Source of the DNA: Acinetobacter albensis
GTDB lineage: Bacteria; Pseudomonadota; Gammaproteobacteria; Pseudomonadales; Moraxellaceae
Assembly: GCF_900095025.1 (NCBI RefSeq)
Contig: NZ_FMBK01000001.1
Location: forward strand, 62,001-126,000
Reading direction: 5' to 3'
Length of the DNA: 64,000 nt
In this document: positions 9,485 to 18,248 of the stretch, one piece after another
How positions within the stretch are numbered: the stretch's first letter is position 1
Layout of the letters: every line of letters begins with the position of its first letter
The notes under the pieces: generated by a model
The model's input: the letters and a program-made list of their open reading frames with translations, nothing else
Databases searched by the model: none
Told to the model about the DNA's origin: nothing
Translations under genes and position numbers: made by a program

Positions 9485-10816
9485 GTGAGCCTTTTCCAGA
9501 ATATCCTCATCATCGCAATACTCATTACAGGAGCGGGTTTCCTATCTTTAACTGAAATTGCGCTTGCTGGTGCACGTAAAGTCAAACTTAAAATTCTTGC
9601 AGAATCTGGTGATGATCGGGCACAAAAAGTTCTTAATCTACAAGAACATTCTGCCGAATTTTTTGCAGCTTCCCAGATTGGGTTAAATGCAATCGCCATT
9701 TTAGGTGGTATTTTAGGTGAAGCTGCCTTTCGTCCTTACTTTGTTACCTTGATTGATCGAGTATATGTAGGACCTTGGACAGATACGATTGGTTTTACCC
9801 TGTCTTTTACTTTAGTGACTTCACTATTTATTCTTTTTGCCGATTTAATGCCAAAACGCTTGGCCATGATTGCGCCAGAAAAAATTGCTATTTCTGTTAT
9901 TAATCCCATCCAAGTTTTTATCAAAATATGTAAACCTTTGGCTTGGATGATCAATGCGATTGCCAATTTGCTGTTTCGCTTATTTAAAGTCAATACGATT
10001 CGCGATGACAATATTACTTTTGCAGATATTTCCGCAGTCATGGATGCAGGTGCACAAGCTGGTGTACTGCAAAAGCAAGAACATCATTTTATTGAAAATG
10101 TATTTGAACTTGAAGAACGTAATGTGCCTTCAAGTATGACCACCCGTGAAAATGTGGTGTTTTTTACTTTAAAAGAATCTGAAGCCAGTATCCGTCAAAA
10201 ATTAGCTGAATTTCCCTATTCCAAATTTGTAGTGTGTAGCACCAATATTGACGAAGTCATTGGTTATATTGATGCCAAAGACATTTTAGTCCGTATTTTG
10301 AATAATCAGTCTCTATTACAGCTCAATGAAAATACCATTCGTAATGTACTGACGATTCCAGATACTTTAACCCTATCTGAATTACTCGATCGCTTCCGCT
10401 CAACCAAAGAAAAATTTGCAGTTGTTATTAATGAGTATGCTCTTGTAGTCGGTGTCATTACGCTCTCCGACATCATGATTACTGTAATGGGTGACTGGGT
10501 TATTCCAATTGAAGCCGATCAACAAATTATTAAGCGCGATAATAATTCATGGTTAATTGACGGCAGCACCCCAATTGAAGATATTAAACATGCGCTTCAA
10601 ATTGATGAAATGCCAGATGACGAAAACTATGAAACCATCGCAGGTTTTATGATGTATAAATTACGAAAAATCCCGCGCCCAGCTGATGCAGTTATTTTTG
10701 GTGGTTATAAGTTTGAAGTAGTCGATGTCGATCATTTTAAAATTGATCAGCTTTTGGTGACGCGTTTACTCGAAAAACCAATCGAAAATGAAGAACATGA
10801 ATCACCACCGACCTAA
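9485..10816 (+). CDS. CorC/HlyC-family (CNNM-like) membrane protein with CBS domains
   Basis: Putative divalent cation transporter or haemolysin-like protein, 443 residues. Domain order: DUF21 membrane domain with three or four helices (about 1-190), a pair of CBS domains (about 205-335), and a C-terminal CorC_HlyC domain (about 350-430) that includes the IAGFMMYKLRKIP stretch typical of the family. It uses a GTG start at 9485 with AGGTGA seven bases upstream. Members have been linked to magnesium, cobalt or sodium handling; the substrate cannot be read from sequence. A terminator follows at 10856-10886. It is a single-gene unit. Confidence 0.92.
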   Translation: MSLFQNILIIAILITGAGFLSLTEIALAGARKVKLKILAESGDDRAQKVLNLQEHSAEFFAASQIGLNAIAILGGILGEAAFRPYFVTLIDRVYVGPWTDTIGFTLSFTLVTSLFILFADLMPKRLAMIAPEKIAISVINPIQVFIKICKPLAWMINAIANLLFRLFKVNTIRDDNITFADISAVMDAGAQAGVLQKQEHHFIENVFELEERNVPSSMTTRENVVFFTLKESEASIRQKLAEFPYSKFVVCSTNIDEVIGYIDAKDILVRILNNQSLLQLNENTIRNVLTIPDTLTLSELLDRFRSTKEKFAVVINEYALVVGVITLSDIMITVMGDWVIPIEADQQIIKRDNNSWLIDGSTPIEDIKHALQIDEMPDDENYETIAGFMMYKLRKIPRPADAVIFGGYKFEVVDVDHFKIDQLLVTRLLEKPIENEEHESPPT

Positions 10817-10855
10817 CTTTATTATTTTATACAATAGCTTGTGCTAGAAAATTTT

Positions 10856-10886
10856 TTAAAAACCCATCCTAAGTATGGGTTTTTTA
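10856..10886 (+). terminator. Intrinsic terminator after CorC-like gene
   Basis: AAACCCAT / ATGGGTTT stem with a 7-nt loop and a T run. Confidence 0.85.
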
Positions 10887-11293
10887 ATCACAAAATATTG
10901 ATCTTATTTTTTTTGATTCATGTGATTAAAATTTTCAGTTTTTTCATAAAACCCATTAATAAAAATTGATAAAATATTTAATAAAACTTAACAATAATAT
11001 TATTTTTCAAGTCAAAAATTGACCACATATTTTTTAAATTTTCATCACTTCTCATAAAAACGAGTAAATAATCATCAATTTCATAGTATTCTCAATAAGT
11101 TAAGTCAAATTATTGATTTTATTTAGCTCTTAAGCCCTTATTATTTAAAGAATATTTTTATGCTTTATAGGTATTGAAAAGGCATTTTTTTGTTGATATT
11201 TAGTTTTATTAAACGATAGCTTAACATCAGTTCCGACCAAGTGATTAATTTAAAAACACGAGAGTAAATTTACTTTCAAAGGACTGAACTTCC
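10887..11293. other. AT-rich intergenic region before citrate transporter
   Basis: About 400 bp between a terminator and the CitMHS gene. It has no supported open frame. It contains the transporter's upstream region and its ribosome binding site (AAAGGACTG). A short palindrome, AGTAAATTTACT, lies about 40 bp before the start codon and could be an operator, but nothing identifies the protein. Confidence 0.5.
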
Positions 11294-12634
11294 ATGCTGA
11301 CTTTATTAGGTCTCGGCATGATTTTATGCTTTATGTATTTAATCATGACCAGACGCATGAGTGCACTCGTTGCACTTACTCTGATTCCCGTAATATTTGC
11401 TCTCATTGCCTATGTATTAGGTTTCTTCTTTGACAGCTTAAGTCACATTGAACTTCAAAATCTTGGCGAAATGATGCTTGATGGTGTGAAAAAACTTGCA
11501 CCGACTGGCGTTATGCTGTTATTTGCGATCTTATACTTCGCAATCATGATTGATACAGGATTATTTGATCCATCGGTTAAATGGATTTTACGACTGGTCA
11601 AAGGTGACCCGTTAAAAGTTACTCTCGGTACGATTACCTTAACTTTAATTGTTTCATTAGACGGTGATGGTTCGACCACCTATATGATCTGTGTGGCTGC
11701 CATGCTACCACTCTATAAGCGTTTAGGCATGAGTCCATTGGTGATGGCCTGTTTAATGATGCTTGCGAGCGGTATTATGAATCTAACACCGTGGGGTGGT
11801 CCTACTGCCCGTGCAGCCAGTGCATTGCATGTCGACCCAAGTGATGTATTTGTCCCTATGATTATTCCAATGCTGTGTTCTATCGCTTGGTTATACTTTA
11901 TAGGCTATATGTACGGGCGTATGGAACGTAAACGTCTTGGCATTATCGAACTGGATGTAAGTCATGGCGATAATATTCAGATTTCTTCAAATCCTGAAGC
12001 CAATCGCGCGCACCTAAGATGGTTTAATGCGTTATTGACCATTTGCTTAATGATTTGTCTGGTCAAAGGCGTATTGCCGATGTCGATTCTCTTTATGATT
12101 GCCTTGGCTATTGCACTTGTGGTGAATTATAAAGATATCAATATGCAAAAAGATTTGGTTGCTCACCATGCCGGTAGCGCTTTAAATGTCGTAGGAATTA
12201 TTTTTGCTGCAGGTATCTTTACTGGTATTTTAGCAGGAACAGGCATGGTCGATTCGATGTCCAAAGAATTGGTGGCCATTATTCCGCAAAGTATGGGACC
12301 GTTTCTTGCGCCTATTACCGCAGTACTCAGTATGCCTTTGACCTTCTTTATGTCAAATGATGCCTTCTACTACGGTGTCCTTCCTGTACTTTCTGAAGCT
12401 GCCTTGCATTACGGGATTACCCCAGTAGAAATGGCTCGCGCCTCAATCGTGGGCCAACCTGTACATTTACTCTCGCCTTTAGTTCCATCTACTTATTTAC
12501 TCTGTGGCTTAGCAGGAATTGATTTAGGCCAACATCAAAAATTTGCAATTAAGTGGGCCATTATCACCTGCTTAGTGATGATGTTTGCCGCCATAATTTG
12601 TGGTGTTTTCCCATTCTATTCAACATTGTCTTAA
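11294..12634 (+). CDS. CitMHS-family citrate-divalent metal:H+ symporter
   Basis: Inner-membrane uptake of citrate complexed with a divalent metal, 446 residues, the family length. It shows about 12 hydrophobic segments and conserved CitMHS stretches: KLAPTGVMLLFAILYF, SLDGDGSTTYMI and MNLTPWGGPTARAA (about residues 120-170), and the second-half motif FFMSNDAFYYGVLPVL. It is followed at once by a strong terminator, so it is probably monocistronic. No adjacent two-component system or citrate lyase is present. Which metal is preferred cannot be told. Confidence 0.94.
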   Translation: MLTLLGLGMILCFMYLIMTRRMSALVALTLIPVIFALIAYVLGFFFDSLSHIELQNLGEMMLDGVKKLAPTGVMLLFAILYFAIMIDTGLFDPSVKWILRLVKGDPLKVTLGTITLTLIVSLDGDGSTTYMICVAAMLPLYKRLGMSPLVMACLMMLASGIMNLTPWGGPTARAASALHVDPSDVFVPMIIPMLCSIAWLYFIGYMYGRMERKRLGIIELDVSHGDNIQISSNPEANRAHLRWFNALLTICLMICLVKGVLPMSILFMIALAIALVVNYKDINMQKDLVAHHAGSALNVVGIIFAAGIFTGILAGTGMVDSMSKELVAIIPQSMGPFLAPITAVLSMPLTFFMSNDAFYYGVLPVLSEAALHYGITPVEMARASIVGQPVHLLSPLVPSTYLLCGLAGIDLGQHQKFAIKWAIITCLVMMFAAIICGVFPFYSTLS

Positions 12635-12643
12635 AATTTTTCA

Positions 12644-12679
12644 TAAAAAAAGCACCTATTTAATTGGTGCTTTTTTTTT
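12644..12679. terminator. Bidirectional intrinsic terminator
   Basis: AAAGCACC / GGTGCTTT stem with a 9-nt loop, A run on the left and T9 on the right. It lies between the convergent citrate transporter and 169-residue gene. Confidence 0.88.
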
Positions 12680-12692
12680 GCTTCAATGAAAA

Positions 12693-13202
12693 TTATTTAA
12701 AGTTTTCAAGCAGATTTTCAATGACTAACGCATAATGGATACTAATATCTTCTTCTAAAATGGCATAAGCACTGTCAAATTGAACCATCGGCCAGCCTTC
12801 TTTCCAAAATGGGAAAATATTATGCAAGCCGTTAGTGACAATTGCATCTTCACGTACAATCGCTTGAGCCACTTGGGATAAAACTTGAGCAGTTTCAGCT
12901 CCATCAATTGCCATATAATCAATACCACGTACTTTTAAAATACGAATACGATCTTTTTTATATTTAATCTTTTTCGCTTGACCTTCATTTAAGCCCAACG
13001 CCAAAGTCACCGCTTCCACAAAGTTTTTTTCAAAAGAATTATGTAAAGCAACAATGGCTTGTTTATACGCTTCTTGACGACCAGCTTTACCACCATTCCG
13101 GATAATCTCTTTCGCTTCAGTATTTAGCTCATCGCTTTTCATGGACTGTAAAATGTCTAAAATTTCGATATCGCTTAAAGATTCAGGAGATTGATCAGTC
13201 AT
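12693..13202 (-). CDS. Hypothetical protein, 169 residues
   Basis: I do not recognise this protein. It has no signal peptide or membrane segment and looks cytoplasmic and mostly helical in its first half (SDIEILDILQSMKSDELNT, then a Lys-rich region around residues 85-95, KKIKYKKDRIRILKV). The second half contains NIFPFWKEGWPMVQFDSAY (about 128-146). The coding look is good and terminators isolate it, so it is a real single gene. Its start at 13202 has TGTCC-type weak upstream sequence with AAGGACAG nearby. No function is proposed. Confidence 0.75.
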   Translation of the reverse strand: MTDQSPESLSDIEILDILQSMKSDELNTEAKEIIRNGGKAGRQEAYKQAIVALHNSFEKNFVEAVTLALGLNEGQAKKIKYKKDRIRILKVRGIDYMAIDGAETAQVLSQVAQAIVREDAIVTNGLHNIFPFWKEGWPMVQFDSAYAILEEDISIHYALVIENLLENFK

Positions 13203-13382
13203 GAACTGTCCTTGGACAAAATAATAAAGATCTATTTTCGCATAATTTAAGCATGAATACAGAATAAAATCGGACTGAATGCAACATCAGCCACATAGAT
13301 GATTTAAAAAATATCTATAATTTGATTCAAAATGATGTGAATCATTTATAGTAGCGCTACTTTTTAATTTCCTTTGATATTT

Positions 13383-14114
13383 ATGATTAGCAATAAACAG
13401 GCTGCGCTTTTTTTACAACAAATGCGGGAACAATACCCGTCTGCGTTTAAAAGAAATTATTTGTTTTATAGCATGATTAAAACCAAAGGAATTTTAGATG
13501 AACTTAAGGAACTCATTCCTTGGCTATTGGCAGCCATGATTTTTGTTTCCTTTTCCATGAGCCTCAGTCATTTTATTGCGCTTTACTTCCCACAATTTGA
13601 TCTGTTCCGCGCACATGGTATTGCAGTCTTAATTATTCTATTAATTTTTATGCTTTACACCCCTTTGGTGATTAAGCAAATTAAGCATAGTTCAAACTCG
13701 TTGTACCAACAGTTGCGTCATACACCTCTTAAATTAGCAATATTGATTATTATTCAAACGGTTAATATTGCTTATCTTGAAAGTTTAGTTTTACAAATCA
13801 TTGTATTCTTCTTCGCTTTAAGTTTTGGTTTTGTTCGCTTTTATAAAGAAAATATGTTCCGAAAAAATACTCAAAATGAGCATTATTTCTATTTACAAGA
13901 AACTCGTCGAATATGTTTTTGGTCATATAAACAAATTTTAAAAATTAAATTTAAAACGATGTTTAAAGCAAAAAATTCTAAAGCACGACAACTGCTTGAA
14001 CAACAAGAAAAACAGTTTATTGATCTTTATATTCAACTGATTCGTTATGAAAATGAACTGTGTAAAACACATAAACATTTAGACGTAGAAACTTATTTAG
14101 ACAGCTTAATGTAA
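13383..14114 (+). CDS. Hypothetical membrane protein
   Basis: Unrecognised, about 243 residues. It has three or four hydrophobic segments, at roughly residues 42-66 (ending SLSHFIALYF), 78-100 and 115-150. A basic cytoplasmic tail follows, rich in lysine and arginine. The ATG at 13383 is preferred; a TTG three codons earlier is possible, and neither has a clear ribosome binding site. A 12-bp palindrome, AGTAGCGCTACT, sits about 22 bp before the start. A weak hairpin terminator follows the stop. No function can be inferred from the neighbours. Confidence 0.75.
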   Translation: MISNKQAALFLQQMREQYPSAFKRNYLFYSMIKTKGILDELKELIPWLLAAMIFVSFSMSLSHFIALYFPQFDLFRAHGIAVLIILLIFMLYTPLVIKQIKHSSNSLYQQLRHTPLKLAILIIIQTVNIAYLESLVLQIIVFFFALSFGFVRFYKENMFRKNTQNEHYFYLQETRRICFWSYKQILKIKFKTMFKAKNSKARQLLEQQEKQFIDLYIQLIRYENELCKTHKHLDVETYLDSLM

Positions 14115-14118
14115 ATTC

Positions 14119-14146
14119 AAAAATTGGGTTTCCCTACCCTATTTTT
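14119..14146 (+). terminator. Probable weak terminator
   Basis: An imperfect AAAATTGGGT / ACCCTATTTT stem with a T-rich end directly follows the membrane protein gene. Confidence 0.5.
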
Positions 14147-14157
14147 GCCGCCCAATA

Positions 14158-15921
14158 TTAAGCAATTTTTTGGGTGTCTTTTATATCACTCAGCACAGTA
14201 TCGACTAAAATATGGTAAGAACGATCATGATCGACTGTATATTGTTGCTCTTTAATACTACTCACAAACACCCAATTCGCTTGCATTTGCTGTGCGGTAA
14301 AATTCACAGTTAAATAACCACGTTGATTCAAATTACAGTAATTAAGCTCATTAATTAAGGTAGTGAAAGCCAATTCAAATTGCTGTAATTGTGCCAACGG
14401 GATATTCAAATATTGTTCTAGCCCTGGTGAAGACACTGAACTGGTCGCCAGTTCCAGTCCAATATGTTCACCTGTTTGACTATGCAAATCCGATGTCCAA
14501 GCGTTATGAGTATCACCTGCTAAAACTACGACTTTTTTATTCACTTTTTTTAAGGTCGCATAGAGCTTTTCACGCTCAGCAGAATAACCATCCCAAGCAT
14601 CTAAATTATAAGGTGCCACAACTGTCAAACGTGCTTTCTCAATCTCAGTTAAACTTGGATCACCCTGCAAGAGACGGATTTTTAATGTTACTAACTCTGG
14701 AATTTTTTGATTTAAGTTCACAATATCCATTTGACTGAGAGGTTCTAAAAGTTCCGCGGGAATCAACATTTTACTCATAAGCACTTGCTGACCTAATACA
14801 TTCCAAATTGCACTAGATTGCTCTAATTGTGTTTGTAACCAGTGCAGTTGCTTATCCCCCATTAAAGTACGTGTCGCTTGGGTTAAATCTTGTTGAAAGC
14901 GCGGGAAATCCATGCCTTGCGCAGTCATATAATCTGCATAATTTAACTGTCGATCACGCGCTAAAACTCGAGTATCCAACATATTCAACTGCACTAAATT
15001 GCCAAAATTAAATTGGCGATAAATATTCAAATGATCATGATCTGAAACAGGACGTATCGGCATCCATTCGAAATAAGCTTGTAAAGCAGCTATTTTACGC
15101 TCAATAAATTGCCCCTCATTTTTATTGTTCGCGGACTCTTCAGTGTGATTTTCTGCGCCATTTTTCCAAGCATCGTTCGCCAATTCATGATCATCCCAAA
15201 TTACAATAAATGCATGACGTTGGTGTACCGTTTGTAAATCTAGATCTGTTCGGTATAAAGCATAACGCTTGCGGTAATCTTCTAATTTGATCATTTCTTG
15301 ATTGTTGTCTGCAGCCAGTTCACGCCCTAAACGTGCTGCATCTTCACTGGCATACCCCCCCTGACCATATTCATAAATATAATCGCCTAGATGGATCACC
15401 ACATCGACATTTTGTTTGGCAATTTCTCGATAAACATGGAAATAACCCGCTGGATAGTTCGAGCAAGAACACACTGCAAAACTGACCGTCTGAGGATTTT
15501 CTGGCAAAGTTTTGGTTTGTCCGATGGGAGAAGTCACATTGCCATAATGAAAACGATAATAGTATTGCTGATTTGATCTAAGCTTATTGGCATCAACTTT
15601 GACAGTAAAATCTTGGGCTTGTGAAGTTTGTACTTTGCCTGAATTGACTAGATTCTTAAATTGCTGATCTAAAGCAATTTCCCAACTCAGTTCCAAGCGG
15701 GCAGATACATCATTTGGTGTTAAACGTGTCCAAAGAATAACTTTATCTTGTAATGGATCACCACTTGCAACCCCATGTAAAAATTCAGCTTTCACTTTAT
15801 TTGACAGTACACCATCTTCAGAATCGCCATCACAAGCGGTCAATGAAATAGGTAAAGATAAAGCACCTAAGCTGGCCAAAGATTTATGTAAAAGTTCGCG
15901 GCGTGAGATTTTAAATGACAT
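14158..15921 (-). CDS. phoD: PhoD-family alkaline phosphatase/phosphodiesterase, Tat-exported
   Basis: Exported phosphatase of the PhoD family, 587 residues. The N-terminus has a twin-arginine motif (ISRRELLHKS, about residues 5-14), a hydrophobic stretch and LTAC, so it is Tat-exported and may be a lipoprotein. Metal and active-site motifs of the family are present: AVCSCSNYPAGYF, VIHLGDYIYEYG, VIWDDHELAND (about 230-240) and VVLAGDTHNAW. PhoD enzymes use Fe3+ and Ca2+ and release phosphate from mono- and diesters. AAGGATAATCCC precedes the ATG. I saw no convincing Pho box. Its exact substrate range is unknown. Confidence 0.94.
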   Translation of the reverse strand: MSFKISRRELLHKSLASLGALSLPISLTACDGDSEDGVLSNKVKAEFLHGVASGDPLQDKVILWTRLTPNDVSARLELSWEIALDQQFKNLVNSGKVQTSQAQDFTVKVDANKLRSNQQYYYRFHYGNVTSPIGQTKTLPENPQTVSFAVCSCSNYPAGYFHVYREIAKQNVDVVIHLGDYIYEYGQGGYASEDAARLGRELAADNNQEMIKLEDYRKRYALYRTDLDLQTVHQRHAFIVIWDDHELANDAWKNGAENHTEESANNKNEGQFIERKIAALQAYFEWMPIRPVSDHDHLNIYRQFNFGNLVQLNMLDTRVLARDRQLNYADYMTAQGMDFPRFQQDLTQATRTLMGDKQLHWLQTQLEQSSAIWNVLGQQVLMSKMLIPAELLEPLSQMDIVNLNQKIPELVTLKIRLLQGDPSLTEIEKARLTVVAPYNLDAWDGYSAEREKLYATLKKVNKKVVVLAGDTHNAWTSDLHSQTGEHIGLELATSSVSSPGLEQYLNIPLAQLQQFELAFTTLINELNYCNLNQRGYLTVNFTAQQMQANWVFVSSIKEQQYTVDHDRSYHILVDTVLSDIKDTQKIA

Positions 15922-16127
15922 GGGATTATCCTTATTTTTTATTCTTTAAATATAAAAACTAAGGATTACCTTATGATCTCAAATTTATGAAGAAATGATG
16001 ACAGCTTCTTTTTTTTGATTAAAAATAAATTATTTTCATAGATAAACACATGAATTGATTGAAAAGAAAGCAAATACACTGAAAGAGACTTGCCAAGATT
16101 TATTTCGTCCTCTATTATTGCGCACAT

Positions 16128-16213
16128 GCCCGAGTGGTGAAATCGGTAGACACAGGGGATTTAAAATCCCCCGCCCACAAAGCGTGCCAGTTCGAGTCTG
16201 GCCTCGGGCACCA
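16128..16213 (+). tRNA. tRNA-Leu (anticodon UAA)
   Basis: 86 nt with encoded CCA. The acceptor stem GCCCGAG pairs with CTCGGGC; the anticodon stem-loop is GGGGA TTTAAAA TCCCC with anticodon TAA; there is a long variable arm as in class II tRNAs, and a T-arm GCCAG TTCGAGT CTGGC. It reads UUA and UUG. The CCA end is followed by an inverted repeat that can pair with the acceptor 3' end (16208-16237) and then by a terminator. Confidence 0.98.
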
Positions 16214-16237
16214 TTTTGATACTTCTTAAAATGGTGC
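16208..16237 (+). repeat. 10-bp perfect inverted repeat across tRNA 3' end
   Basis: GCACCATTTT (16208-16217) and AAAATGGTGC (16228-16237) are separated by 10 nt. The left arm includes the last acceptor bases, the discriminator and CCA of tRNA-Leu. In the precursor the trailer could pair with the mature 3' end. Confidence 0.85.
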
Positions 16238-16245
16238 AATAAAAA

Positions 16246-16269
16246 TTCCAGCTATGAGCTGGTTTTTTT
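16246..16269 (+). terminator. Intrinsic terminator of tRNA-Leu
   Basis: CCAGCT atg AGCTGG followed by T7, 35 bp after the tRNA. Confidence 0.88.
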
Positions 16270-16474
16270 ATATCTAAAATTTGGTTCTAGCGATAAGTGT
16301 CATTTCTAAAAAAATAATAGTAGTGGATCATAAAAACTTTAATATTAATTTCAGATCATATCTGTGTATTTATTTGACTTTCAAGCTCAGCAACAACTTT
16401 AACTGCTTTCGAAAAATTCAAAATTTCGCTTATATAAAGAGATGATCAGAAAGCCTCAACGAAATACGTGTTGA

Positions 16475-16758
16475 GCAAATCAACCACAAGTTAAACTTGA
16501 AGAAGAGATAGAAAACTATGGGGTTTATTTCCAAGTATGGTCAGTATCAAAAATGGTCGTTATATTTTTAATCGCTATGCTTCAGGCCATGTTCCTGATT
16601 AAATTCTGGATTTTAATAAAGATAACAATGAACGCTCAATTGATACGCTATTAAAGGAAAAGATCACATATTGGCTCAATATTCTCGGGATTTATCATTC
16701 GCTTAATGATAAATATCATTTAAGAATAATAATTTGCTTAGATATTAAAGTGGGTTAA
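16475..16758 (+). pseudogene. Decayed gene fragment next to tRNA-Leu
   Basis: Coding-like sequence runs through this otherwise empty stretch but is broken. One frame reads LEEEIENYGVYFQVWSVSK and, after a one-base shift near 16545, continues NGRYIFNRYASGHVPD, meets TAA at 16600, then goes on in the same frame with ILDFNKDNNERSIDTLLKEK and YWLNILGIYHSLNDKYHL to TAA at 16756. I do not recognise the parent. Its position just after a tRNA would fit a remnant of a past insertion, but I see no integrase or attachment repeat. The rest of 16270-16821 holds nothing else I can support. Confidence 0.42.
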
Positions 16759-16802
16759 AGCTGCCATTTATCTGATAGATTTAAACAATATTGCGCTAAA
16801 AA

Positions 16803-16836
16803 ATAAAAAATAGAGAGCAGTTTACCACTCTCTATT
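16803..16836 (-). terminator. Terminator overlapping 3' end of DUF5713 gene
   Basis: AATAGAGAG / CTCTCTATT stem (16809-16817 and 16828-16836). The gene's stop codon lies in the loop, and on the minus strand the stem is followed by a T-rich run. Confidence 0.65.
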
Positions 16837-17136
16837 CGATACCAATTCTTCCATTTCTATTTCAATATAACCTTTGTCTTGCACCACCATCATCATGGCT
16901 TCAGCGATATAATCTGCTGCCGTATCATCTAAAGCAGAATCTAAATCTTCAAACTGTGGCTTCATTTTATTAATGGTGACCACAGTTTCAGCCGCGAAAT
17001 GATAAATTTCTGTTTCAGACAAATCTGCTTTGGCGACTTTTTTGGCAAATTGTTTAATCACTTGCTTAACTTCAGCAACCAGAATATCGGGATAATATTC
17101 ATCATCAAACATAGGGAGAAGTAAATCTTCAAACAT
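16822..17136 (-). CDS. DUF5713-like small protein
   Basis: 104 residues, cytoplasmic and acidic. The start MFEDLLLPMFDDEYYPDILV and following helices resemble the DUF5713 family of unknown function; this assignment is from memory of the family pattern and is tentative. There is no signal or membrane segment. It lies downstream of folP on the same strand with a 123-bp gap, so it could be read through from folP or have its own promoter. Its stop codon lies in the loop of a terminator hairpin. Confidence 0.65.
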   Translation of the reverse strand: MFEDLLLPMFDDEYYPDILVAEVKQVIKQFAKKVAKADLSETEIYHFAAETVVTINKMKPQFEDLDSALDDTAADYIAEAMMMVVQDKGYIEIEMEELVSNREW

Positions 17137-17259
17137 ACAGCACTCAAAAAATTCACGTGTTTAAGCGAGCTTGTATAACACAAAGTAACAAAATTACCAA
17201 CTCAAACTATAAAATATTAGTTTTACTGGCTTCATAATTTTATCTGTTCCAATTGTGCA

Positions 17260-18111
17260 TCAAGCGTAATTCATCGCCTGCCATATTTTAATAGCATCAG
17301 AGGTAGCTTTTACATCATGTACACGCACCATGCATGCACCTTGTTGAATACTCAATAAATGGGCTGTCACAGAACCCACTAGACGGTTTTGCGCATTTGA
17401 TTCATCTAACACTTCACCAATAAAACGTTTACGTGAAAGTGCCGAAAGAATCGGATAGCCCAAACTTGTTAATACATGAAATTCTTGTAATAACTTTAAA
17501 TTTTGCTGCGCATTTTTAGCAAAACCAAAACCTGGATCAATCATGATATTTTCGGGTTTTATCCCGACTGCGAGTGCTGCATTGATACGATGTTGTAATT
17601 CGCCCATAACATCCTGAGTCACATCACTATATTGATTCAAATTATTCATAGTCGTTGGTTCGCCACGCATATGCATAATAATGACTGGAATATCAAGTTC
17701 AGCAGCTGTGATTAACGCATTGGGGCGTGTTAAAGCACGTACATCATTCCAAATATGCGCTCCTGCTTGTACCGCTTTACGCATGACTTCAGGTTGCGAG
17801 GTATCAATGGAAATAATGACATTATGTTGAGCCAGCTCCTCAACGACAGGGACGACACGACGTATCTCTTCCTCAACCTCTACCACTAAAGCATCTGGTC
17901 GGGTTGATTCACCTCCAATATCAATCACTGTCGCACCATCAGCAATCATTTGTAATGCATACGCTACAGCCTGCTCTTGACTATTGTGCTTTCCACCATC
18001 ACTAAATGAGTCTGGAGTTACATTTAAAATACCCATTACATGTGGCTGGGCTAAATCTAAATGATGTTGTCCACACTGCAATACACGTTTAGGTAATGGC
18101 ATTAACTTCAT
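17260..18111 (-). CDS. folP: Dihydropteroate synthase
   Basis: Joins 6-hydroxymethyl-7,8-dihydropterin pyrophosphate with p-aminobenzoate in folate synthesis; the target of sulfonamides. 283 residues, normal length. The family signatures MGILNVTPDSFSDGG (about residues 26-40), GGESTRPDA (about 66-74) and MIDPGFGFAKN are all present, as is the C-terminal SRKRFIGE. AGGAAAGT precedes the ATG. It follows ftsH on the same strand as in E. coli, but a terminator lies between them, so it probably also has its own promoter. In E. coli glmM comes next; here a DUF5713 gene does. Confidence 0.97.
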   Translation of the reverse strand: MKLMPLPKRVLQCGQHHLDLAQPHVMGILNVTPDSFSDGGKHNSQEQAVAYALQMIADGATVIDIGGESTRPDALVVEVEEEIRRVVPVVEELAQHNVIISIDTSQPEVMRKAVQAGAHIWNDVRALTRPNALITAAELDIPVIIMHMRGEPTTMNNLNQYSDVTQDVMGELQHRINAALAVGIKPENIMIDPGFGFAKNAQQNLKLLQEFHVLTSLGYPILSALSRKRFIGEVLDESNAQNRLVGSVTAHLLSIQQGACMVRVHDVKATSDAIKIWQAMNYA

Positions 18112-18202
18112 TTATTACTTTCCTTAGATCTTCAAATCCCAGTGTAGCAATGCTGAGTTTTAAAGATGCTGAAATATTTTCAAAATTGAATGATTACGGC
18201 AT

Positions 18203-18230
18203 AAAAAAGAGCCTCCTTTGAGACTCTTCT
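18203..18230 (-). terminator. Intrinsic terminator after ftsH
   Basis: An AAGAGCCTC / GAGACTCTT stem with one mismatch, followed on the minus strand by a T run. It separates ftsH from folP. Confidence 0.75.
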
Positions 18231-18248
18231 TAGCTTCACTTTAAAAAA

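Noticed and set aside
13350..13361. AGTAGCGCTACT palindrome before the membrane protein gene
   Set aside because: It could be an operator but it is short, single and unlike a known binding site; mentioned only with the gene.
16036..16239. Open frame across tRNA-Leu on the minus strand
   Set aside because: It overlaps the tRNA and its terminator region; the coding look comes from the tRNA sequence itself.
16691..16713. TTTATCATT / AATGATAAA inverted repeat
   Set aside because: A 9-bp AT-only repeat without a T tract inside a decayed frame; expected by chance at this base composition.
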